A DNA stretch of 13,626 bases, from the NCBI GenBank assembly GCA_947629895.1, contig CANRFP010000031.1:1-13626 (forward strand), in the 5' to 3' direction. The notes beneath the pieces were generated by a model. The model saw nothing but the letters and a program-made list of their open reading frames with translations. It searched no databases and was not told the DNA's origin. Source of the stretch: an uncultured Clostridia bacterium. Lineage in GTDB: Bacteria; Bacillota_A; Clostridia; Christensenellales; UBA1242. The translations under genes were made by a program, and so were the position numbers. Shown here piece after piece: positions 6,684 through 12,849 of this stretch; within the stretch, counting starts at the first letter, position 1, and the number at the start of each line of letters is the position of its first letter.

Positions 6684-6717
6684 AAAAAAAGACCTCGCAA
6701 TTTGAGGTCTCTTTTTT
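6684..6717. terminator. Bidirectional terminator between metK/65-aa gene and the 42-aa gene
   Basis: GACCTC (6691-6696) pairs with GAGGTC (6704-6709) around a 7-nt loop, flanked by A7 on the left and T6 on the right. It therefore has a U-tail in both directions. It closely follows the 42-aa gene on the minus strand. It is also the first clear terminator downstream of metK on the plus strand. Confidence 0.88.
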
Positions 6718-6844
6718 ATTTGCCTTTTTTTGTTGTTTTAGCAGCGGTTTTAGTTGCAGGCTTTGCGGCAGTTTTTGTGGTTGTTCCGCATTTTTTGCAA
6801 GGTGCTTTTGCTGGAGCAGCCTTTGTTGTTGTTTTTGTTGCCAT
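6716..6844 (-). CDS. Short Lys/Ala/Thr-rich basic peptide with CKKCG motif, 42 aa
   Basis: This gene is too short for usual length cut-offs. It starts at ATG 6842-6844, with an excellent AGGAGGG (6849-6855) four bases upstream, and ends at TAA 6716-6718, directly before the terminator. A good promoter lies upstream, so it has all parts of a self-contained gene. The product begins MATKTTTKAAPAKAP, then CKKCG (16-20), then Lys/Thr/Ala/Pro repeats ending TTKKGK. It has 11 lysines and no acidic residue. Composition resembles the disordered tails of histone H1-like and HU-like bacterial proteins, which suggests binding to nucleic acid or another polyanion. Two cysteines alone could bind metal only as a dimer or form a disulfide. 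The function is unknown. A longer overlapping frame lacks a ribosome binding site. Confidence 0.72.
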   Translation of the reverse strand: MATKTTTKAAPAKAPCKKCGTTTKTAAKPATKTAAKTTKKGK

Positions 6845-6886
6845 AATACCCTCCTAAAAAATTTTTTATTTCTTCGACTTATTGTT

Positions 6887-6915
6887 AGTTTAGAAGCCTG
6901 CAATTTCTATGTCAA
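6887..6915 (-). promoter_or_regulatory. Promoter of the 42-aa basic peptide gene
   Basis: On the minus strand a perfect TTGACA -35 (6910-6915) and a TAAACT -10 (6887-6892) are spaced by exactly 17 bp, 43 bp before the ATG. The -35 is also one arm of an inverted repeat, TGTCAA-GCAA-TTGACA (6910-6925), which might be an operator. Confidence 0.65.
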
Positions 6916-7007
6916 GCAATTGACAAAAATTTTTAAGAATTTTTAGGAAATTTTGCAAAAAATACATATTTTTTAAGTTTTTTTTGAATTTTATTGCGTT
7001 TTTTTTG

Positions 7008-8873
7008 CTATTTTTCATTTTTCTTGCCTGCGAATGCTTCCAATTTTTGTGCCACAATTTTTTTCTCGTTTTCAATTTTTTGCGCACTTGTTTGCATTTC
7101 TCGAGCAATTTGTTTTGGACTTTTTTGTTCCATAGTTTTTATCAAAATAATTTGCTGATTTAATTTTAAGGTTGACCTAAATTCTCTCAGAACAACTTTT
7201 TCTCCTCCCGCATTATTGATAAGAGTTGGAGTGATAAATTTCTCTTCATATTTTTCATGTTTCTCAACTTTTTCTTGAGCGTTGTCAAGAGTTACTTCAT
7301 CAATATCTTCTTTGGGCAATATGTTTAAGGCCTTTCTCATGTAAAAGCCTTTAACCGCCAAATCAAATTCTTTGTAACAATTTTTCATTTCTTCAAGTTG
7401 AGGCAGAATTTTGCCTTTTATGATTTGTTTAATGCGGCGCGCTTTTCCATTCTCGCTTAACGTCTTTTCATGACCGCTTACTTTTCCAAATTGTTCGTTG
7501 GATATGAGTTGTGTCAATTTTGAAATTGAAACATTTTGCAAAAAATGTTTTTCGCATATTTGTCTTTCCAATTCACACTGTAAAAAAGGAATCAAAGCTT
7601 CTCGCATAAACATTTCCCCGCCAAACTCTTTGACAATCTGTTCGTTGTCAGGCGCGCCTGTGTTTCTGGAAGCCTTGCAAATGAAGCTGTCTTTGATAAA
7701 GCCTTCCGCCATTGCATCAATTTTTTCAAGTTTGTCAAAATTGGTTTGTTCAAGTTTTTGCAAAGCGATATTTTCTGCTGCGTATATGATGCCCGCATTT
7801 TGACCAAGATGTTGCGCCAACCCTCTGATTGAAGAAAACGCTTGTTGTATGTATAAAAGATAAAAAACTTGCCCTTGCAGTTCTGGCAAAGTTGGAAGAA
7901 AATATTTTGTAAGTTTTGCCCTTCCGCCATATTTTTCAACAACCTCTTTTCGTCTTAGCAATTCGTTATAATTAAATGCTTCTGCTGTTTTAACGCTGGC
8001 ACTTACCTCAAACCTTGTCTTTCCGTCTATATAATCCACCAAAACGTCAGGATTGACAAGCAAAAGTTTTTCCTGTGATTGTTTTAAAAATTTATTGAAG
8101 GAAGCAATTTTTATTCCAGCCACTTTTGCAAGTTCTGTTTGCGTTTCTCCGCGATACTCCAAAACGCCCAGAGTGAACGCCTCCTTTTGAGAAGCCGCCA
8201 AAACAGGAACAAAATATTTTTGAAGAAAATATCTTCCACCGTTCTCTTCTATGTATTTTTCATTTTCATTTATTCTTTGTTGTTGCTTTAAGGTTGGGGC
8301 CCATTCTTTTGCCAAAAATCCATTTTTCTGCCTCTCCTTTAGCTTGGGAGCATATTTGTTCAATTTTTTAATTACATTTGAAAGAATGTTGCTTCCAGAA
8401 TTGCCATAAAAACCATTTTCGGCAAAGACGTCAACTAAATCTTGTCCGCGATAATTCAAAATTGCCAAGTTGAAAACTTTTTTCTCTTTGGGCGTTAATA
8501 AGGGCAAAAAATATTGCCTTAAAAACTCCTTTCCATAATCTTCAAAAAGTTTTTCATTTTGCTGTATTCTTTTTATTTGAGGCCTTGTTAAAGCCACCCC
8601 TTTTAATTGCCTATCCAAAGCTGTTGGCCCATTTAAATACATCCTATTTATTTTTTCGTTCACCCTTTTTATAAGTCGGCTGCATTCAACAATTGGAAAA
8701 CAGAAGGTTTTTGATAAGTTGGCAAGCGTTACCCCTTCTTCCAAACTTGCAAGAAAAATATCTCTCTCCCGCTTTGATAAAAGTGGCAATATTTCTTGTT
8801 GAATAAACTCTAAGTCCATTTTATTTGGGTTTGTTTCACTTAATTCATTGATGTAACAATTTCTATTTGCCAT
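7008..8873 (-). CDS. Large repeat protein with about six degenerate sigma-region-4/HTH-like helical modules
   Basis: No known whole-length family was recognised for this 621-aa protein. It appears built of about six modules, near residues 24-77, 102-178, 200-275, 303-378, 408-496 and 536-613. A typical module reads NE..(hydrophobic)2..(Y/N)GG..(F/L)L.KYF.P.L...., then a short helix (VFNLAILNYRG, AFTLGVLEYRG), a weak helix-turn-helix-like stretch (TELAKVAGIKIASFNKFLKQ) and a closing EKL. The pattern LPLLxxxE..(F)L...L....LA......(I)......L resembles sigma-70 region 4 and LuxR-type HTH domains. That suggests nucleic-acid or polymerase binding, but this is inference. There is no signal peptide or transmembrane segment; the C-terminus is Lys-rich. 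The 8873 start has GAGG (8883-8886) upstream. An in-frame ATG six codons upstream lies close to the predicted transcript start. It appears monocistronic under a consensus promoter; its own terminator is unclear. Confidence 0.8.
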   Translation of the reverse strand: MANRNCYINELSETNPNKMDLEFIQQEILPLLSKRERDIFLASLEEGVTLANLSKTFCFPIVECSRLIKRVNEKINRMYLNGPTALDRQLKGVALTRPQIKRIQQNEKLFEDYGKEFLRQYFLPLLTPKEKKVFNLAILNYRGQDLVDVFAENGFYGNSGSNILSNVIKKLNKYAPKLKERQKNGFLAKEWAPTLKQQQRINENEKYIEENGGRYFLQKYFVPVLAASQKEAFTLGVLEYRGETQTELAKVAGIKIASFNKFLKQSQEKLLLVNPDVLVDYIDGKTRFEVSASVKTAEAFNYNELLRRKEVVEKYGGRAKLTKYFLPTLPELQGQVFYLLYIQQAFSSIRGLAQHLGQNAGIIYAAENIALQKLEQTNFDKLEKIDAMAEGFIKDSFICKASRNTGAPDNEQIVKEFGGEMFMREALIPFLQCELERQICEKHFLQNVSISKLTQLISNEQFGKVSGHEKTLSENGKARRIKQIIKGKILPQLEEMKNCYKEFDLAVKGFYMRKALNILPKEDIDEVTLDNAQEKVEKHEKYEEKFITPTLINNAGGEKVVLREFRSTLKLNQQIILIKTMEQKSPKQIAREMQTSAQKIENEKKIVAQKLEAFAGKKNEK

Positions 8874-8880
8874 GTTTTCC

Positions 8881-8913
8881 AACCTCATCAAACATTATAA
8901 AATGTTTGAGGTT
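8881..8913. repeat. Inverted repeat over the repeat-protein promoter, possible operator
   Basis: The right arm AATGTTTGAGGTT (8901-8913) is the exact reverse complement of the left arm (8881-8896) once three bulged bases (8887-8889) are skipped. A 4-nt ATAA loop lies between them. The arms flank the TATAAT -10 and cover the predicted start. The transcript should begin near 8887, so a full RNA hairpin would not form. That makes a DNA operator more likely than an RNA element. Confidence 0.5.
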
Positions 8914-8922
8914 GGTTGTCAA
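8894..8922 (-). promoter_or_regulatory. Perfect consensus promoter of the repeat-protein gene
   Basis: On the minus strand TTGACA (8917-8922), 17 bp and TATAAT (8894-8899) match the housekeeping sigma consensus at all 12 positions. The transcript would start near 8887 with a leader of about 14 nt, carrying GAGGTT as ribosome binding site just before the 8873 ATG. Confidence 0.88.
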
Positions 8923-8930
8923 TAGGCAAA

Positions 8931-8958
8931 AATAAAAAAGCCACCTTAAAAGTGGCTT
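8931..8958 (-). terminator. Terminator of the amidase gene
   Basis: AAGCCAC (8938-8944) pairs with GTGGCTT (8952-8958) around a 7-nt loop. On the minus strand T6 and a further T-run follow. The amidase stop codon lies at the base of the stem. Confidence 0.9.
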
Positions 8959-9985
8959 AAATTCTGGCAACAGCGTTCCAAGTGTTCGCCCCAACAACGC
9001 CGTCAACTGCAAGAGAATTGTTTGTTTGGAATGTTCTAACGGCACGCTCGGTGTTTGCCCCAAAAATGCCGTCAATTCCGCCAACAGGAATTTGATTGCT
9101 TTCAAGCAGCGATTGCAAAAACCAAACATAAACGCCTCTATCGCCTTGCCGCAGGGTTGGATATGGCGGAAGGAACAAAAGCGTTCTCCAAGTGTTTGGC
9201 CCAACAATGCCATCAACTGAAAGCCCATTTTGCTGTTGAAACGCCCTAACGGCATTTTCTGTGTTTTGCCCAAAAACGCCGTCAATCGCAAGTGACGCTC
9301 CATTTTGATTTAAAATAAACTGCAAAAGAGTTACAAAATTGTTGCTTTCGCCGCGTCTTAAAAGCGGATAATTTGCCACATTTCCTCTTGGAAGATATTC
9401 CACTCCCAAATAGTCGCACACGCCCTGACAGCACTCTTCTCCCACTTCAATTTGCCAAAGCGGATTTATCATTCTGCGCGCCTCTGCCAAATTTGTCATA
9501 AAGCCCGCTTCCACAAGTGCAGAAACGCAGTTCACGCGTGACAAAACGCCCGCATCCAAAGTTTTCACTCCGCGCCCATTTTGCGGAGTGCCTTTAATCA
9601 AATTTTGATACAAATTCTCTGCCAAAGCACGGCTTTGATTTGGCTGCGGATTGGTTGGCGAATAAAAAACCTCCACGCCAGATGCAGAATTGAAATTGTC
9701 GCCAAAAGCGTTGTAAGCGAAAGTGACCAAAAGGGTTAAGTTTTGCCTGTTTATCCTAACAATTCTTTCGTTTATTGAAACATCGTTTTGTTCTGGCTTA
9801 ACATTATAAACAGAAAAGCCCTGCCTTAAACAGCCTTCCAAAAAATAATTTTTTGCTGCTCGATTAAATTCGTTTTCATATATTTGTCGGTTTAAGCCCG
9901 CAATTATTGGCGTTCTCTTGCCGGGAGTTGGCGGATTTACTCCATGTTCATCATTGCCGCCTATGTAATAATTTTCGTTTGCCAT
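8957..9985 (-). CDS. N-acetylmuramoyl-L-alanine amidase-like (Amidase_3) with two peptidoglycan-binding domains
   Basis: Residues about 4-195 of this 342-aa protein match the Amidase_3 fold: NDEHG (His14) in place of DPGHGG, YENEFN (Glu37), SASGVEVFYSP (100-110), NGRGVKTLD and ALVEAGFMTN (catalytic Glu159). Two PG_binding_1 domains follow (about 206-270 and 275-342), each with the DG.FG.NTE.AVR.FQ signature. The expected role is cutting the MurNAc-L-Ala bond in the cell wall. Where most members have the zinc ligand His in SIHANA, this protein has VTFAYNA, with Ala90 at the His position. There is no signal peptide, so it may be released by lysis, as described for some mother-cell hydrolases such as CwlC. 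AAAGGAG (9991-9997) fixes the start. It is divergent from the LtaS-like gene. Confidence 0.85.
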   Translation of the reverse strand: MANENYYIGGNDEHGVNPPTPGKRTPIIAGLNRQIYENEFNRAAKNYFLEGCLRQGFSVYNVKPEQNDVSINERIVRINRQNLTLLVTFAYNAFGDNFNSASGVEVFYSPTNPQPNQSRALAENLYQNLIKGTPQNGRGVKTLDAGVLSRVNCVSALVEAGFMTNLAEARRMINPLWQIEVGEECCQGVCDYLGVEYLPRGNVANYPLLRRGESNNFVTLLQFILNQNGASLAIDGVFGQNTENAVRAFQQQNGLSVDGIVGPNTWRTLLFLPPYPTLRQGDRGVYVWFLQSLLESNQIPVGGIDGIFGANTERAVRTFQTNNSLAVDGVVGANTWNAVARI

Positions 9986-10015
9986 TGCTTCTCCTTTTTC
10001 ATTTCTTTTTATGCG

Positions 10016-10056
10016 TCAACAAAAAAATTGTTGAAAAAATCTTTTATTTTGTTGAA
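10016..10056. promoter_or_regulatory. Three TTGTTGA half-sites in the divergent amidase/LtaS-like promoter region
   Basis: TCAACAA (10016-10022) and TTGTTGA (10028-10034) form an inverted repeat with a 5-nt A spacer. TTGTTGAA occurs again in direct orientation at 10049-10056, 21 bp (two helical turns) from its first copy at 10028-10035. The last copy overlaps the -35 of the plus-strand gene. This looks like a regulator site shared by both genes, but the AT-rich background lowers certainty. Confidence 0.4.
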
Positions 10057-10081
10057 GAAAACTTGTTTTATGTGTTAGAAT
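10052..10081 (+). promoter_or_regulatory. Promoter of the LtaS-like gene
   Basis: A TTGAAG -35 (10052-10057), an 18-bp spacer and a TAGAAT -10 (10076-10081) lie just upstream. Transcription would start near 10088, leaving a leader of about 12 nt with a weak AGGA before the ATG. Confidence 0.55.
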
Positions 10082-10099
10082 ATATAAAGTAGGAACTGT

Positions 10100-12094
10100 A
10101 TGAAAAATAAAAACAAAACGATGGAAAAACCAAATGTTTTTTCATCAAACAAACTCATTTTGCCACTGTTTTTTGTTTTTTGCTCACTCCTTTTGGACGT
10201 TGTGAGTTTTTTATATCTTGGCTTCTATCAAACAATTCCAACAAGATTTTTGTTTAATATTGGCGGCGCATTCATTTTTGCGGGAATAATTTACATCATG
10301 CCCGGCAAAAAATCGGCGCTAACTTTCTTTTACATATTCATTGTTTTGCAAGTGATTATAAACATCGTCAACGCCAACATATACAAAGTTTTTGGCGACC
10401 TTTTTTCGCTGGACTACTTTTTCTTGGGTGCTGAGGGAGCGGCGGCAATTAGATGGGAATTTATTGATTTCATTTCAATAGTTGTGAACATTGGGCTTTT
10501 GGGATTGATTATCTTTGGGCAAATTGCGCTTTTTAAATGGAACAAAACAAAAATTGAACTCTCTGGCATATCCACAAAAGCATTTGCGCTTATCTTCGTG
10601 ATTTTGTTTGAACTTTGTGGCACAAGCCTCTTTGCGGGCGAAACGGCGCATGTGGCAACCATAGAAAGCGAATACATAGAAAACAACCCCGGCTATCTTT
10701 GGGACAGCTTCCGCTTTAAAGTTGATGCCTACAAAAGTTTTGGCTACTATGGCTTTTATCTCAAAAACATATTTGACTTTTTCAAATTTTCAAACAATGT
10801 TTCGGCGCAAGAGAGGAAGTCGCTTGAAAAATTTGTGAACGATGGCAAGGTTGAACAGGTGGCAACTGATTTTTCAAATGACAACCTCATCACCATTTTG
10901 TGTGAAAGCCACGAGTGGTTTGCGTATGACCCAATCCTCACGCCTCATGTGTATGACCTTTTCACCATGCAAGATGAAAGCACTTTAAATGAATATGATG
11001 CCTCAGTTTTCACAAATTTTTATGGACACAACAAAACAAATGTCAGTGAAAGCATTGTGCTGAGCGGGAATATGCCAAAATTAAACAATTTAAGTTCGCT
11101 TATAAACACCGGCGAATATAAATATGCCTACACGCTGCCAAAACTTTTCAAAAAGTTGCATGAGGGCGAGACGGTGAAAACAACTTATTTCCATTCTTAT
11201 AAGCGCTCGTTCTATCATCGAGACCCAAACTATTTAAATGGCATGGGCTTTGACAAATACATCTCAATGGAAGACTATAACGACCAAAGTGATTGGTTTG
11301 GGGACTGGATTTCAGATGCCGATTTTGTTTCAACCTTTTTGGAGGAGTTTGTTCCGTCTGACCCTAACACAAAATTTTTAACAAGTTTTGCCACAATTTC
11401 AACGCATGGGCCATACACGCAAGACAATCCGCGCTTTAAACAATATTATGAAACCTATGACAAAGAGTTTGAAAGATATTCCGCTTGGGTAACAGAAAAC
11501 GCCGAAACTCTTGGCTACTCCATGCCAACCGACCAGCATATGTTGGATGAACTGAGGCGCTATAAGGTTGGCGCAATGGATTTTGACAATATGCTTGGCA
11601 AACTTTTTGAAAGGCTTAAAGAAACCAATCACCTAAATGACACAACTGTTGTTTTGTTCGCCGACCACAACTGCTATTATGACAATTTGGGGCTGACCAT
11701 GAAAGGCATTTCAAAAGATGATTATGCAAACACAGAGGCGCACCATATTCCACTTATGATATACAGCCAAAAACTTAAAACCGGCTATTATGACGATTTT
11801 TGCAACACTTATGACATCTTCCCAACGCTCTGCCAACTTTACGGTTTTGAATACAACAAAAATCTTGTGCAGGGCTATAACCTTTTTGACAGCGAAGAAA
11901 TCAAAAATTCATTTTTCGCCTCACACCAAGGCGGAATGTTTGATGACAACTTTTTCAGCCAAAACATCTCTGATGCAGAACCACTTAAACAAAACTTAAC
12001 CGCAACCGATTTGAAACACTTTAAAGAACTTGCCGAAAACTATTATTCTAAGCAAGAAAAATATGAAAAGATATATTTAAACAATCTAACTTAA
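10100..12094 (+). CDS. LtaS-like membrane sulfatase-fold phosphoglycerol transferase
   Basis: This 664-aa protein has five predicted N-terminal membrane helices (about 18-37, 50-67, 72-93, 125-145, 159-180). A large extracellular alkaline-phosphatase/sulfatase-fold domain follows (about 260-600). Metal and catalytic residues of the LtaS family are present: CES (Glu269), GHNKTNVSES with the nucleophile Thr313, STHGP (His436) and FADH (Asp522-His523). The five-helix plus sulfatase layout is that of lipoteichoic acid synthases, which move glycerol-phosphate from phosphatidylglycerol onto a growing polymer; MdoB-type transferases are related. The exact acceptor cannot be told from sequence. The ribosome binding site (AGGA at 10091) is weak. 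A later in-frame ATG at residue 8 has none, so 10100 is kept. The neighbouring amidase suggests a shared cell-envelope context. Confidence 0.9.
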   Translation: MKNKNKTMEKPNVFSSNKLILPLFFVFCSLLLDVVSFLYLGFYQTIPTRFLFNIGGAFIFAGIIYIMPGKKSALTFFYIFIVLQVIINIVNANIYKVFGDLFSLDYFFLGAEGAAAIRWEFIDFISIVVNIGLLGLIIFGQIALFKWNKTKIELSGISTKAFALIFVILFELCGTSLFAGETAHVATIESEYIENNPGYLWDSFRFKVDAYKSFGYYGFYLKNIFDFFKFSNNVSAQERKSLEKFVNDGKVEQVATDFSNDNLITILCESHEWFAYDPILTPHVYDLFTMQDESTLNEYDASVFTNFYGHNKTNVSESIVLSGNMPKLNNLSSLINTGEYKYAYTLPKLFKKLHEGETVKTTYFHSYKRSFYHRDPNYLNGMGFDKYISMEDYNDQSDWFGDWISDADFVSTFLEEFVPSDPNTKFLTSFATISTHGPYTQDNPRFKQYYETYDKEFERYSAWVTENAETLGYSMPTDQHMLDELRRYKVGAMDFDNMLGKLFERLKETNHLNDTTVVLFADHNCYYDNLGLTMKGISKDDYANTEAHHIPLMIYSQKLKTGYYDDFCNTYDIFPTLCQLYGFEYNKNLVQGYNLFDSEEIKNSFFASHQGGMFDDNFFSQNISDAEPLKQNLTATDLKHFKELAENYYSKQEKYEKIYLNNLT

Positions 12095-12095
12095 C

Positions 12096-12125
12096 AAAAA
12101 AAGAGGCTAAAATCCCTCTTTTTTT
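12096..12125. terminator. Bidirectional terminator between the LtaS-like and guanylate-kinase-like genes
   Basis: A7-GAGG (12096-12106) pairs with CCTC-T7 (12115-12125), an 11-bp stem with an 8-nt loop. It has U-tails in both directions and serves the two convergent genes. The right arm lies inside the last codons of the minus-strand gene. Confidence 0.88.
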
Positions 12126-12652
12126 AATCTCTCTCTTATTATATTCAACGTTTTTTCAAGGTCGTTGTTTTTTATGACAAGGTCATATTTGCTTATGTAT
12201 TCGCGTTCCATTTTTCCGCGTGAAAGGCGCAACTTGGCTTTCTCGTCTGTTTCGCCGCGTTCTATCAATCTTTTATACAGCACGTCATCGTCAACATCAA
12301 GAAAAATTGTCAAAACCTTAACTTTTCCTTTCAAAAATTGAACAATCTTCTGCGCCCCAATAACCTCAATGTCTTTCATATACAAATTTTGAGGGTTGTC
12401 AATCACCTTTTGCAGTTCGCTGTTTTGAGTTGCATAGCGGCAGGTGTGCGCCTGTATCGTTTCAAAGAAATCTCCTCTTGCCTCGCGGCGGTCAAACTCT
12501 TGCTCGGTTATAAATTCATAGGCGTTGTCGCTTTCCCTTCTTGGACGCGTTGTAACAGATTGAATAAGAAAACGGTTTTCTTTTTCAGCCAGAAGATGAT
12601 TTATAATTGTGTTTTTTCCAGAGCCAGAAACGCCAGATAAAATAACAAACAT
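12107..12652 (-). CDS. gmk: Guanylate kinase or guanylate-kinase-like protein
   Basis: This 181-aa P-loop kinase has Walker A GVSGSGKNT (7-15), the GMP-binding SVTTRPRR (32-39) with Tyr45-Glu-Phe, and FFETIQAHTCRYAT (62-75) in place of the usual FLE...YGT. KDIEVIGAQ (93-101) stands for LDIDVQGA. An ERGETDEKAKLRL lid and YDLVIKNNDLE (156-166) near the end complete the layout. Guanylate kinase converts GMP to GDP with ATP. The order of motifs is right, but the GMP-binding loop is a few residues shorter than usual and several fixed residues differ. It could be a paralog with changed substrate; orthology to the housekeeping gmk is not proven. AAAGGAGG (12658-12665) supports the start. It is transcribed alone, not next to rpoZ or coaBC as gmk often is. 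Confidence 0.75.
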   Translation of the reverse strand: MFVILSGVSGSGKNTIINHLLAEKENRFLIQSVTTRPRRESDNAYEFITEQEFDRREARGDFFETIQAHTCRYATQNSELQKVIDNPQNLYMKDIEVIGAQKIVQFLKGKVKVLTIFLDVDDDVLYKRLIERGETDEKAKLRLSRGKMEREYISKYDLVIKNNDLEKTLNIIRERLKKEGF

Positions 12653-12675
12653 ATCTTCCTCCTTTATTTGGGCTC

Positions 12676-12704
12676 ATTTTAACACAAAACAAAAAAAATA
12701 ACAA
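12676..12704 (-). promoter_or_regulatory. Promoter of the guanylate-kinase-like gene
   Basis: On the minus strand TTGTTA (12699-12704), 17 bp and TAAAAT (12676-12681) fit the housekeeping promoter. The start would be near 12669, 17 nt before the ATG. Confidence 0.6.
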
Positions 12705-12750
12705 ATTTTTTCACAAAATAGTTTAAAATTTACAAAAAACGCAAAAATGT

Positions 12751-12779
12751 TTGTGATTTTTTATAAAATGTGTTAAAGT
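12751..12779 (+). promoter_or_regulatory. Promoter of jag/khpB
   Basis: TTGTGA (12751-12756), a 17-bp spacer and TAAAGT (12774-12779) lie 71 bp before the ATG. The predicted start near 12786 falls just before a leader hairpin. Confidence 0.5.
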
Positions 12780-12788
12780 AGTTTAAAC

Positions 12789-12827
12789 GAGAAGTGCATT
12801 CCCTTAGTTTTCCTTATCAGCACTCTC
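12789..12827 (+). promoter_or_regulatory. 5' leader hairpin of jag/khpB
   Basis: GAGAAGTGC (12789-12797) pairs with GCACTCTC (12820-12827), leaving one A bulged, around a 22-nt pyrimidine-rich loop. There is no T-run after it, so it is not a terminator. It sits at the very 5' end of the predicted mRNA and could stabilise the transcript or bind a regulator. Confidence 0.4.
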
Positions 12828-12849
12828 TAAAATAACAAGGAGGAAAATT

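Noticed and set aside
6595..6903. 102-aa minus-strand frame overlapping the 42-aa gene
   Set aside because: It has no ribosome binding site, reads through the terminator and has a biased Gln/Lys composition typical of an out-of-frame shadow.
6955..6975. Terminator for the repeat-protein gene
   Set aside because: The only hairpin there is a short, pure A/T stem with a 4-nt loop; it is too weak to call.
8863..9303. 146-aa minus-strand frame inside the amidase gene
   Set aside because: It repeats LTA(L/F)LG.T because it is the shifted reading of the duplicated peptidoglycan-binding domains.
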